Shown here piece by piece: positions 52,501 to 61,176 of a DNA stretch of 64,000 bases (position 1 is its first letter; the number at the start of each line of letters is the position of its first letter). Source of the stretch: Axinella damicornis (taxonomy: Eukaryota > Porifera > Demospongiae > Axinellida > Axinellidae); assembly GCA_963931865.1 (NCBI GenBank), contig OZ007509.1, positions 16,841,815 through 16,905,814 of the forward strand. Direction: 5' to 3'. Under the pieces are notes generated by a model, which was given only the letters and a program-made list of their open reading frames with translations, ran no database searches and was not told the origin of the DNA. The translations under genes and the position numbers were made by a program.

Positions 52501-54455
52501 GATCATGTACCAGTAGTGGTCTACACTATGCACCAGCAAGAGTGATCATGTACCAGTAGTGGTCTACACTACGCACCAGCAAGAGTGATCATGTACCAGT
52601 AGTGGTCTACACTATGCACCAGCAAGAGTGATCATGTACCAGTAGTGGTCTACACTATGCACCAGCAAGAGTGATATGTACCAGTAGTGGTCTACACTAT
52701 GCACCAGCAAGAGTGATCATGTACCAGTAGTGCAACTCACCTCAATCGCTTCTCCCAGCAGTTCAGACGCTGGGTAGTAGTCTTGCTGGGACATGTACGC
52801 TCTAGCCGAGTTAATATTGTTCTTCAGCGTCGGTAATAGGGACAACTGTAGGGAGAATAGACAAAATCAGTTGGAGGTATATCCGACAAGGGAGGTGTGG
52901 CACTGCCAACTACTGATCCGCTAAGTACTAATCTGCTAACTACTGATCTGCTAACTATTGATCTGCTAACTACTGATCTGCCAACTACTGATCTGCTAAC
53001 TACTGATCTGCTAACTACTGATCTGCCAACTACTGATCTGCTAACTACTGATTTGCTAACTACTGATCTGCCAACTACTGATCTGCTGTTCGGAATTACT
53101 AGAAGGGTCACTGCTAAAGCAGGACTGCTAGAACATGGAATGGAAGTACAAATTGTAACACGGAGCAGTCATGAGATCAAAATAACAGAAGTGGTCGCTG
53201 GTTGCTTCTCAAATGGGACTCGCAGTCGTTTGCATGTGTTGTTGTGTGTTCCTCGGAAGTCACCATTGATCTGATTTTAATTGGGTCAAGTCTAGAGACC
53301 TATATGTCACATGCTAAAATTGTACCAAACAAATTTGATTACTGTATTTATGCTAATAAAACTGTATATCTAATCTAGTGGTAGAAATTCGGAATTTCCA
53401 CTAATCCAATTAAGCGGTAGCTCAGGACACTAATTGATTCTGATGTACCAGTACCAGGAAATGTCCTATCCAAACAACCCGAGTTCCAAGTACACATTAT
53501 TTTACAGAATACACTATTCATAGTCAGTCTGATTGGTCCAAATGCAGTGTGTGGCAGGCACTGGATGCCTATTTCCTGGAATACAACATGCAGTCCTTGG
53601 TCATAAACGAGTTTTCTCGAAATTCAGCTTGAAAAATTCAGCTCGAAAAATTCATCATGGTTGATGATGCCCATTTCTTGGAATTACTATAGCCGCTGCC
53701 GAAATGCAGCCTGAGGTGTAGTCACAACAGTCACAAACCCCGAATGCCAGCGCGTGGCAGCGGCAGTTGAAGTCCATGTTCCTGGAATAACAGTCACAAA
53801 TTAATGCAGCGCATGGCAATGGTGGCATGGCAGTAGACGCCCAGTTCCTGGAATAGTGCAGCTACAACAGTCACAAACACTCAAAATGCAGTACGTGGGA
53901 TGGCAGTTCGATGCCCATTTCCTGGAATAACAGCGGTCACAAACGATCTCTCTCCAAACGCAACGCAACATTTCTATATATCTATTACAAAGGTCCATCC
54001 ATTCTAGCGATGCAAATTCATTTCCTGGAATTTCTACGATTCCAATCCTAAGGTAGTGAATTTTGAAATTATACCATTTTATTAGCATAAATACGGTACT
54101 TAAAGAGCTTCTGGGAGGGAGCTGGTACACTTTACAGTGTGATCCTACAATGGCTCCTGTAAGTTTCGTTTCATGTTCCAGCATTCCAGATTTCATTGTG
54201 AGTACACTTAGAATGACAGATTACCATACCTGAGCTTCAGCCTCTGCTCGTACTGCACTGCCAGAAGCCTGCAAATGCAACAATGAACACTGTCATGTGG
54301 TTTAGAAATTACTACAAGTATTTACTGAACATACATGGAGTAAGGTAAGGTATGAATAATTCTAATGTGACGAGGATTACCAGTTCATTGTAGTCTGCAG
54401 CAGCTTGTTCAAGTCTCCCTAACTTCAGCAGTGTGTTCCCTCGCTGAAGCCGGGC
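45732..54455 (-). CDS. DNAJC3: DNAJC3 / p58IPK-like co-chaperone, N-terminal exons not found
   Basis: Exons (minus): 54,381-54,455; 54,230-54,268; 52,741-52,845; 50,815-50,863; 50,172-50,264; 50,024-50,084; 49,358-49,416; 47,706-47,811; 46,860-47,030; 46,350-46,432; 46,136-46,281; 45,732-45,862. All GT-AG, phases consistent, no stops. TPR motifs: ARLQRGNTLLKLGRLEQAA, LVNDNTEAFYKMSRLYFELG, EIRECLKLDPDHKECFPHYK, ALEMDPENADVLCDRAELY. Then LLKQSQRRDYYKLLGV and a J domain with HPD (KLARKWHPDAYEGENKQKAE), EDPLDPEQQQ and a Gly/Phe-rich end. DNAJC3 is an ER-lumenal Hsp70 (BiP) co-chaperone that also restrains PERK/PKR. The signal-peptide and first TPR exons are absent between 54,455 and the FL cluster; they may be lost or the gene may be truncated. 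Here the C-terminus is FKFRWT, without a KDEL-type signal. Confidence 0.88.
46517..46556. repeat. Poly-G run of about 40
   Basis: Uninterrupted G tract in a DNAJC3 intron. Its length is probably unreliable in any assembly. Confidence 0.9.
47930..49035. repeat. Large inverted repeat with two tandem exon-like cores
   Basis: Arms at about 47,930-48,215 and 48,800-49,035 (for example GCTTGCTTAGCCTATTGAA and its complement). Each arm has a DR1 motif AGGTCA-A-AGGTCA (48,146-48,158; complement 48,831-48,843). The centre has two tandem ~150-base units, each with ATGGCG(A/G)CCAAC followed within ~50 bases by a donor-like GTGAGTTTC. Inner-arm sequence CATATTTAATGAGCTTCA is shared with the inverted repeat at 1.4-2.2 kb. 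It lies in a DNAJC3 intron. Confidence 0.6.
51455..51615. repeat. GC-rich tandem repeat, unit about 36 bases
   Basis: Four to five diverged units built on CTGCTGCTCCCCGATTGCG and CCGCTTCAACTG. Preceded by a hairpin GTAGCTGAGCTCGC...GCTCAGCTAC at 51,352-51,384. Long overlapping ORFs in three frames are repeat artefacts. Confidence 0.8.
52261..52733. repeat. 43-base minisatellite, 11 copies
   Basis: Unit begins GTCTACACTATGCACCAGCA and contains AGAGTGATCATGTACCAG. Units are nearly identical (a C/T change, one with two bases missing). It begins 7 bases downstream of a DNAJC3 donor site (52,740, minus strand), so it fills the start of that intron. Confidence 0.95.
52906..53087. repeat. 15-base tandem repeat, about 12 copies
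   Basis: Unit CTACTGATCTGCTAA, with CCAA variants every few units. Translation in one frame gives a (TTDLL)n pattern that should not be taken as a protein. It lies in a DNAJC3 intron. Confidence 0.95.
53340..54100. mobile_element. Candidate element with TGCTAATAAAA-type ends and STAT-like repeats
   Basis: The left end CTGTATTTATGCTAATAAAA is matched by the right end, TTTTATTAGCATAAATACGG, as an inverted repeat. The interior holds five perfect TTCCTGGAA palindromes (53,573; 53,779; 53,845; 53,919; 54,022) embedded in degenerate CATTTCCTGGAATAACAG...GTCACAAAC units. In a DNAJC3 intron. Confidence 0.5.
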
Positions 54456-54589
54456 CTGTGTTGGTTGGAACATTCACTTGTAACTCACAGTTCTACCACT
54501 ATAGACAAGTTCTGGTATACCACCATGTATACTGAAATAGCAAGACCTCATAATTATTGCTCGCTGTTCAAAACAATTATCACAATCTG

Positions 54590-54775
54590 CACATTTCCCT
54601 CTCCTCCTCTCCCTCTACTTCCATACTCCCCCTCTCCTCCTCCTCTCCTCCTGCCCCCCTCCTTTTTCCCCCCCTCTCCTCCTCTCTCTCTCGATCCTCC
54701 CTCTCTCCTCATCCCCCCCCCCCCCCCCTTCCTCTCCTTCTCCTCCCTCTCTCCTCATCCCACAACTCCCTCACC
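54590..54775. repeat. Pyrimidine-rich CTCC tract
   Basis: About 185 bases of C/T-rich sequence with a poly-C run near 54,713-54,728. ORFs in it are low complexity. Confidence 0.9.
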
Positions 54776-54851
54776 TAAGGCCACCAGCTTATATGCCACA
54801 TACATGTAGCAGTGTCATATAAAAGTTCAGCATTTTTGTGCATAAAATCGT

Positions 54852-55182
54852 TAGCCTCGTTCCCCCCCACCGTTTGTTGTTTGTAGTGGAAGGTCTTGTC
54901 ACACACAGTGCTATACATGGACGTCGAGTAGACATGTGGAGGAGTGGCAAAATCTTGGAAAACTGCAAGCAAGAGAGCTTGCGCTACCGATTGCAGCCAT
55001 GGGCCATTGAGCGGACGACATCACGCAGTGTTGGCGATGCCCCAAAGCTTTACAGAAAGAACGTACCACTCCTCCACATGCCGATGTATGTCACTGCATG
55101 AGACATGTTTTACCAGGCCTTCCCCCGCATCAGTACTGCAAGCAACAAACGTTGGGGTGAGAAGGTCTGGGATGAGGGGTTA
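54852..55182. mobile_element. TAGCCTCGTTCCC element, ~330 bases
   Basis: The left end TAGCCTCGTTCCCCCCCACC then GTTTGTTG is mirrored at the right end by CAACAAACGTTGGGG and GGTCTGGGATGAGGGGTTA. A longer internal-sequence member of the TAGCCTC family. Confidence 0.55.
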
Positions 55183-55222
55183 CTCCAGACAGTCCCACAA
55201 AGACCATGATACACAATCTGAC

Positions 55223-55344
55223 AAGACCTAGATAAGCACTCTTGACATCTAGGTCAGCTAAGGTAGACCACTGGCTCAGCACTAATGAGATAAGTTTCTT
55301 ATCGCAACAATAATCAGCTTGGGATTATAGTACCAATATATATA
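55223..55344 (+). promoter_or_regulatory. FL1 promoter: three GATA motifs and TATA box
   Basis: AAGACCTAGATAAG (55,223-55,236), inverted GATA pair GATAAGTTTCTTATC (55,289-55,303), then GCAACAATAAT and TATATATA (55,337-55,344). The same modules in the same order precede FL2 and FL4. The start codon lies 58-61 bases after the TATA box. Confidence 0.6.
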
Positions 55345-55401
55345 CAGCAGCAGGTGGACAGCTGTGAAAATCTGGCCTGGTTGAATTTCCATTGCAAACT
55401 C

Positions 55402-56505
55402 ATGATGAAGATTTACGCAGTGCTTGTGCTTATAGGTCTGCTAGCTCTGCAGTTTGCTCCAGGAGTCAACCTTGTAGCTAGAGCTCAGCAGTCAGGAAAC
55501 GCCGATGGAACAGGAAACGCCGATGGAACAGGAAACAATGCTACGTTGGATATCACCTATCCACCTCGAGTGATGACCGGCCCAAAGCAGCTCTGCCACA
55601 GTGACTTGCACCGAGATGGGGCTCGCAGTCAAGTCAACAAAGACATCCATTCTATACTCCGTAACAAGGTCCTCCCTCGGCTGTGTGCAAAAGGCCATTC
55701 AGAGACCAACCCAGCAGCTTCTTGCAACGAAGTATTCCTGGAAGGATGCCATTCTGGTTACTACTGGATAAGTGCAAATGATAGCTCAGTTGTACAGGTG
55801 TACTGTGATATGAACAGACACTGTTGCAACACTCCTGGTGGATGGATGCGTGTGGCCAACCTCAACATGGCTGATCAAACACAACACTGTCCAGACGGCT
55901 GGAGAGAGCTTGCAAACCCAAAGAGGTTGTGCCGAAGAGCTGTTGGTTCCTATGTAAATTCAGTGGTATTCAACACATACGGGATTCCCTACAGCCACGT
56001 GTGTGGAAGCATTATTGGGTACCAATTTGGAACACCAGAGGGATTTTCATTTTACACTAGTAATCCAAACGGATTCACTGTGGAGAGCAACTACGTGGAT
56101 GGAGTTTCAGTCACGTACGGAGTACAAGGCGAGAGAAGGCACATCTGGACTTTTGTTGGTGCAAGATCTGAGAGAGATAGAGGAACTAGTATTTGTCCAT
56201 GCACAAACACGGCTAACACTGCCCTCATCCGTATCCCTCCCTGGGTGGAGTCGGACTATTTCTGTGAGACTGGGACTACTGCACCTCGAGAAAGTGTATT
56301 CTATCTCACGGATCCGCTGTGGGATGGCAAGGGGTGTGGGAGCACAAGCACTTGCTGCAGCTACAATCAGCCTCCGTGGTTTTGCAAGCAACTGTCAGAA
56401 ACAACCAGCGAGAATATTGAGGTTCGGCTTCTCACAGGTGCAATCCCGAACCTTCTCGAGCATGAGGACACCCCGATCCAATCAATTGAACTCTACATCC
56501 AGTAA
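55402..56505 (+). CDS. FL1: secreted fibrinogen-like Cys-rich protein
   Basis: Intronless. ATG at 55,402/55,405 was chosen rather than the earlier in-frame 55,354, because the TATA box at 55,337 leaves no room for the upstream Met and because FL2 starts at the equivalent site. About 367 residues: signal peptide (IYAVLVLIGLLALQFAPGVN, likely cut after ARA), a GNADGTG linker duplicated once, then a Cys-rich domain: GYYWI...VYCDM (fibrinogen-like entry motif), GGWMRVANLNM, CGSIIGYQFGTPEGF, YVDGVSVTYG, HIWTFVGARSERD, DPLWDGKGCG, CCSYNQPPWFCKQL and ENIEVRLL. This domain wording is typical of large secreted families in sponges and cnidarians; a lectin, adhesion or recognition role is plausible but unproven. 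Closest relative here is FL4. Confidence 0.82.
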   Translation: MMKIYAVLVLIGLLALQFAPGVNLVARAQQSGNADGTGNADGTGNNATLDITYPPRVMTGPKQLCHSDLHRDGARSQVNKDIHSILRNKVLPRLCAKGHSETNPAASCNEVFLEGCHSGYYWISANDSSVVQVYCDMNRHCCNTPGGWMRVANLNMADQTQHCPDGWRELANPKRLCRRAVGSYVNSVVFNTYGIPYSHVCGSIIGYQFGTPEGFSFYTSNPNGFTVESNYVDGVSVTYGVQGERRHIWTFVGARSERDRGTSICPCTNTANTALIRIPPWVESDYFCETGTTAPRESVFYLTDPLWDGKGCGSTSTCCSYNQPPWFCKQLSETTSENIEVRLLTGAIPNLLEHEDTPIQSIELYIQ

Positions 56506-56950
56506 AGCACACTGAAGGACTAGCATTTTACACTGTTACGTGACTAGTTTGGTTTGCTACATTCCAGCTACAGCTAGTGAACATAGTATAACTGTACTGC
56601 TTGGTAATTGGGCAATGGTCATGTTTCGGATATACATTCTATAGGCTCTGCACTTTCAATACAGGCAACTTGGAGGTATATACTGTAATGTTACAATATT
56701 TTGCTAGCACTTTATTCTTGTGGACTTCACAAGTGCTTGCATACAGTATCGCAACTAAAAGGAATTAAACATTAATCAATGGGAGAGGGTGTGGCAAGAG
56801 TCACACTGAACCAATGAATGTCAGCATGCATGCTGTCCTTGCAGCACAATTCTGCTGCCTTGCAACCTTTGTAAGATTAAGATTGCAAAGTAAAGTACAT
56901 GAATTGGGCCAAGTGCAAAGTGACTAGTCTCACAGAGTTCAGAATCAGAC

Positions 56951-57069
56951 AAGACCTTGATAAGGCAATACATAGATTTTTGATGATACAATGGCAACCT
57001 AAACCACTGATGAGAGATAAGTTTCTTATCTGCAACAATAATTAGATTGGGACAGTACCAATATATATT
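56951..57069 (+). promoter_or_regulatory. FL2 promoter: GATA motifs and TATA box
   Basis: AAGACCTTGATAAG (56,951-56,964), GATAAGTTTCTTATC (57,016-57,030), GCAACAATAATTAGATTGGG, then TATATAT at 57,062. ATG at 57,151. Confidence 0.6.
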
Positions 57070-57347
57070 GCAGCTTTTGGGCAACTGCTCACAAATCTTG
57101 AAACTGTGCATAAGCTATTGAAGTTTCCATTGCAAACAGGATCTCGCACGATGAAGATTTACGCAGTGCTTGTGCTTATAGGTCTACTAGCTCTGCAGCT
57201 TGCTCCAGGAGTCAACCTTGTAGCTAGAGCTCAGCAGTCAGGAAACACCGATGGAACAGGAAACAATGCCACGTTGGATATCACCTATCCACCTCAAGTG
57301 ACGACCGGCCCAAAACAGCTCTGCCACAGTGAAAATGGGGTTCGCAG

Positions 57348-59714
57348 TAGTGTTGTGAACCTTGTCCTTTTTACCCTAACCGGTTATTGGAAGCCTCATA
57401 TTGGATATTGACCGGTTATTGGCAATTTGGCATGCTATGTCAACTCATCAATGAACTTTCATGACCTACAAAACAATAAGGAAAACCAGAAGTATGGCAC
57501 ATGACCCATGACTGAACACACCAGCAAAATGTACAAAACTCAGTCAGAAGTGCACAAAACTCAGTCAGAAGTGCACATGGTACACTTACACTCTTTCACA
57601 ATGCAAACATCACACTTACACTTTTTAAACATGCGCTTGTAGTTCAGATGGACCGGATCTAAGTTATCATGCAAAAAAACCATTTTGTCAACACTGTGAG
57701 GATCTAGAGCAGCCCTTTTCTCGTTAACTATAATGCCAGCCGTACTGAAGAGAGACTCGGAAGGGACTGATGTGCTAGGGAGGCAGAGATACTTTCTAGT
57801 CAGCTTACTAAGTAGAGGGTAGATAGTTTGGTGATCCCTCCACCACTGAAGAGGGCAGTGGTCCAGGGGTGACTGAGGCTCAGCCTTGTACCGTGCAAGC
57901 TCTGCCTGAGCTTGGTCCTCTGATGAAACAGATCCAGATCCAGCTGCAGATGAGCCTCCAAACGTCTCACCCAGAAGCCTCTTCAAGGGATGAAGCTTCT
58001 TCTTTTTCTGAGGAGGTGGTTCTTCATTTGTATCATTAGTTGTCGATTCACCTGATTGGTCTACTGACTCTGCTTCTAGCAAGTGCACAATGTCTCTTTG
58101 AAGGGACATAACTACATCCTCTACTGTACTTGTAGACAGGTGTGCGAGAGACTTGAACCGGGGATCTAAGAATGCTGCCTTATTCATAAACTCCAGTACA
58201 TCCAGGTTTTGGTACCTCTCACTCAAGTCTATCCTCATGGCTCGTTTTGCTGACTTCACTGTTGTGGAATCCAGAGGGTTGGCTGCAATCTTCTCTTTCA
58301 AATCAGCAAGTATTGGGCCAAGACAAGAAAGTGTGGGATACTTCTGTCCACTGAGGACCTCAGTTGCATTCTTAAAGGGTTCGAGCAGCTTGATAAGGTC
58401 TTCAAGGTTATGCCATTCTTGAGGAGAAAGCTCCAAATGGTGGAGGTTGCGCTTCCCATGAAGAACAGCAGCAATAGCAGCCTGCTGTTCACAGAGACGA
58501 GATGCCATATCAAGTGTGGAGTTCCAACGTGTAGCAACATCCTGTATAAGGCGATGAGGGGGCAATTCCAACTGTTTCTGCTTTACCTTAAGTTCCTCGC
58601 TGTCAAGCCGAGAGTGGTTGAAATGTTCAACAACCTTCTTGCCTCTTGCCAAAGCAGTCCTCAGTCCTGCCACTGACAGTGCATCTTGCACAGCTAGATT
58701 GAGGCTATGTCCAGCGCAAGGGATTGCCACAAGCATGAGGTTTTCACTAATGGCATTGACCACATTCTGTGCATTGTCAGTTGTGAAGGCAGGCACTTGC
58801 ATCTGTAGATCAATTCCCCAGTCCTCCTCCACCAATTTCTTTAGCATTGTAGCAATGTTGAGAGCAGTGTGGCTACCGGGAAAAGGGCAGCTCTGCAGGT
58901 TGTGATGCTTCATCACAAACTGTGGTGAAATGTAGTGGACAGTTATCGAGATGTATCCATCCTTGGACCTCGAAGTCCACATGTCTGTTGTCATTCCCAT
59001 GTAGTCAACCTGCTTGAGTTCCTCCTGCACGTTAGCCTTGACAGCTAAGTACCTTCTGTCGATGCAACTGTTGATAGTACGCCGACAGGGGACCGTGTAT
59101 CGGGGGTCAGCCACCTCCATTAGGTGGAGAAATCCCACGCTGTCAACCACATTCACCGGCCTCAAATCGCGCACGATGAAGTCTGAAACAGCGCCTGTCA
59201 ATTCTTGTGCTCTCGTCGAACTTGGAGACAACTTTTCAACTTTACGACTTGGCTTACAAAACGTATCCATCGGTCGCTGGCGCTCACTGTTTCCCAAGTC
59301 ATCGTCGAACAACTCTGCATATTCGGGACGGTGGTGAGATCGCAAGTGATTCCTGAGGTTAGTGGTCCCTCCCGAGTGGGCAACCTCGACTCGACAAAGT
59401 TTACATGTGACTTTCTTTCCAACCGCTATCTTCCCAGTACCGACGTCCTTCCTATACCCAAAATACCGCCACACAGGGGCTTTGTTGGCTGATGGCGTAA
59501 CAATAGCCTCCGCAAGTTCTGCCATAGCTAAGAAAAACTTGGCTCGACAGACAGTACTTGTACTTACTACTTGATTTAAACTACACGTGCAGCGTCTATA
59601 CGCATGCGCAGTAATCCATCTAATAACCGGTTATTGACCTATTAGATCAATAATTGACCGGCAGTGTAAATAACCGGTCAATAACCGATTATTGGGTACC
59701 GGTTCACAACACTA
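57348..59714 (-). mobile_element. Complete autonomous-looking hAT transposon
   Basis: 2,367 bases. Terminal inverted repeats TAGTGTTGTGAACC / GGTTCACAACACTA and subterminal ACCGGTTATTG repeats at both ends. The 8-bp target duplication GTTCGCAG is at 57,340-57,347 and 59,715-59,722. It carries one uninterrupted transposase gene on the minus strand. Intact ends plus an intact ORF suggest recent, possibly current, activity. Confidence 0.96.
57561..59525 (-). CDS. hAT-family transposase (ZBED-like)
   Basis: 654 codons, intact. A BED zinc finger lies near residues 17-70 (VWRYFGY, CKLCRVEVAHSGGTTNLRNH, LRSHH). The RNase-H-like catalytic core includes TTDMWTSRSKDGYISI (first Asp), FTTDNAQNVVNAI (second Asp), the CxxH insertion motif IPCAGHSLNLAV and VATRWNSTLDM. 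An acidic/Pro/Lys low-complexity linker sits around 500-540. The C-terminal hAT dimerisation region follows (WWRDHQTIYPLLSKLTRKYL, STSVPSESLFSTAG, LDPHSVDKMVFLHDNL), then a short Cys-rich tail (KKCKCDVC). It would act in the nucleus to excise and reinsert the element. Similar to metazoan zinc finger BED domain-containing proteins. Confidence 0.96.
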   Translation of the reverse strand: MAELAEAIVTPSANKAPVWRYFGYRKDVGTGKIAVGKKVTCKLCRVEVAHSGGTTNLRNHLRSHHRPEYAELFDDDLGNSERQRPMDTFCKPSRKVEKLSPSSTRAQELTGAVSDFIVRDLRPVNVVDSVGFLHLMEVADPRYTVPCRRTINSCIDRRYLAVKANVQEELKQVDYMGMTTDMWTSRSKDGYISITVHYISPQFVMKHHNLQSCPFPGSHTALNIATMLKKLVEEDWGIDLQMQVPAFTTDNAQNVVNAISENLMLVAIPCAGHSLNLAVQDALSVAGLRTALARGKKVVEHFNHSRLDSEELKVKQKQLELPPHRLIQDVATRWNSTLDMASRLCEQQAAIAAVLHGKRNLHHLELSPQEWHNLEDLIKLLEPFKNATEVLSGQKYPTLSCLGPILADLKEKIAANPLDSTTVKSAKRAMRIDLSERYQNLDVLEFMNKAAFLDPRFKSLAHLSTSTVEDVVMSLQRDIVHLLEAESVDQSGESTTNDTNEEPPPQKKKKLHPLKRLLGETFGGSSAAGSGSVSSEDQAQAELARYKAEPQSPLDHCPLQWWRDHQTIYPLLSKLTRKYLCLPSTSVPSESLFSTAGIIVNEKRAALDPHSVDKMVFLHDNLDPVHLNYKRMFKKCKCDVCIVKECKCTMCTSD

Positions 59715-60599
59715 GTTCGCAGTCAAGTCAACAAAGACATCCATTCTATACTCCGTAACAAGGTCCTCCCTCGGCTGTGTGCAAAAGGCCATTCAGAGAC
59801 CAACCCAGCAGCTTCTTGCAACGAACAATTCCGGGAAGGATGCCATTCTGGTTACTACTGGATAAGTGCAAATGATAGCTCAGTTGTACAAGTGTACTGC
59901 GATATGAACACACGCTGTTGCAACAATGCTGGGGGATGGATGCGTGTGGCCAACCTCAATATGACTGATCAAAAACAGCACTGTCCAAATGGCTGGAGAG
60001 AGGTTGCAAACCCAAAGAGGTTGTGCAGAAGAGCAAGCCGCTCCTATGAAAATTCAGTGGTATTCAACACTCATGGGATTCCCTACAGCCAAGTGTGTGG
60101 AAGCATTATTGGGTACCAATTTGGAACGCCTCTGGGATTTTACTATTACAACAGTAACCCAAATGCATTCAGTTTGGAGAACAGCTATGTGGATGGAGTT
60201 TCTGTCACGTATGGAATACAAGGCGAGAGAAGGCACATCTGGACTTTTGTTGGTGCAAGATCTGAGAGAGATGGAGGAGCTGTCGCTTGCCCATGCACAA
60301 GACCCAACAATGCTGTCCATATCCCTCCCTGGGTACGGTCAGACTACTTCTGTGATACTGGGACTAATACTACAGCTCGGGCATATGTAGCTTACCTGAC
60401 GGATCCATTGTGGGATGGCAAGGGGTGCGGTAATACCAGCACTTGCTGCAGCTACAATCAGCCTCCGTGGTTTTGCAAGCAACTGTCAGAAACAACCAGC
60501 GAGAATATTGAGGTTCGGCTTCTTGCGTACCACGGAAATCCAAACAGTCTCAACATCAAAGACACCCCGATCCAATCGATTGAACTGTACGTCCAGTGA

Positions 60600-61170
60600 C
60601 ACAGTACAGCACAGCGAAGGACTGGTACAGTCAATCTAATGACTCCTACTCGTAACTGCTAGTTTGGTTTGTTGCCTACATAAACTGCACTGCTGTTTAG
60701 GCCTAAGTTAGTAGTTGGACAATGGTCATGTTTTTGATAAGATAGTCTTTAAAATGTTCCATGCCACGTACGTATGCACTTGCAATACCATTGCTACAAT
60801 GTTTGGTATATTTTGCGGACTTTGTGCGAGTTTTTACAGCATCGCAGTGAAAAGATCGCAATGACTAAACATTAATCAATGGGAGTAGTTCTTAGTGGGT
60901 GTGACAACAGAGACATTGAACCAATGAACGTTAGCATGCAAGCTGTCCCCGTAACGGTAATGGACATGTCCACTGCTTTGTGTATCACAACAAGAGCAAA
61001 GGTGGTAATTCCTCAGATGGCAGTGTCCTCCAGGTGGCAACTGGCAAAGCGAATGAGCGGCTTGACATGTATTGTAAATGAAACCTTTGCAATAACACAG
61101 GGAGGGGCTAAATATCTTGTAACTGTGACTGTGCATACGCTACTTGAAGTTTGCACTGCTAACAGGATCT
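60600..61170. other. FL2-FL3 intergenic region
   Basis: 60,600-61,090 is homologous to the FL3-FL4 intergenic region at 61,950-62,430 (both with GCATGCAAGCTGTCCCCGTA), so the intergenic DNA was duplicated with the genes. The paired-GATA promoter found before FL1, FL2 and FL4 is missing before FL3. Confidence 0.7.
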
Positions 61171-61176
61171 CACACG

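Larger units (their letters stand above)
57151..60599 (+). pseudogene. FL2: fibrinogen-like gene split by a hAT transposon
   Basis: The 5' part (57,151-57,347) encodes the signal peptide (IYAVLVLIGLLALQLAPGVN) and linker up to SENGVRS. The 3' part (59,715-60,599) resumes with VNKDIHSILRNKVLPRLCAK and runs to a normal C-terminus (PIQSIELYVQ). Between them lies a complete hAT element (57,348-59,714) with an 8-bp target duplication, so precise loss of element plus one duplicate copy would leave one open frame. Both parts are otherwise free of stops and frameshifts, so the insertion is recent. As it stands, translation stops inside the element. Sister of FL3. Confidence 0.85.

Noticed and set aside
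52261..52733. 43-base repeat array resembling a CRISPR
   Set aside because: Units are contiguous with no unique spacers, and it lies in an animal intron. It is a minisatellite.
52897..53274. 125-codon ORF with TTDLL repeats
   Set aside because: Direct translation of the 15-base minisatellite inside a DNAJC3 intron; no start context or homology.
55354..55401. Earlier in-frame ATG extending FL1 by 16 residues
   Set aside because: It lies 10 bases after the TATA box, upstream of or at the likely transcription start, and would bury the signal peptide. FL2 starts at the downstream position.
56107..56391. 94-codon antisense ORF within FL1
   Set aside because: Shadow of the FL1 coding frame; the same shadow recurs in the other FL copies.
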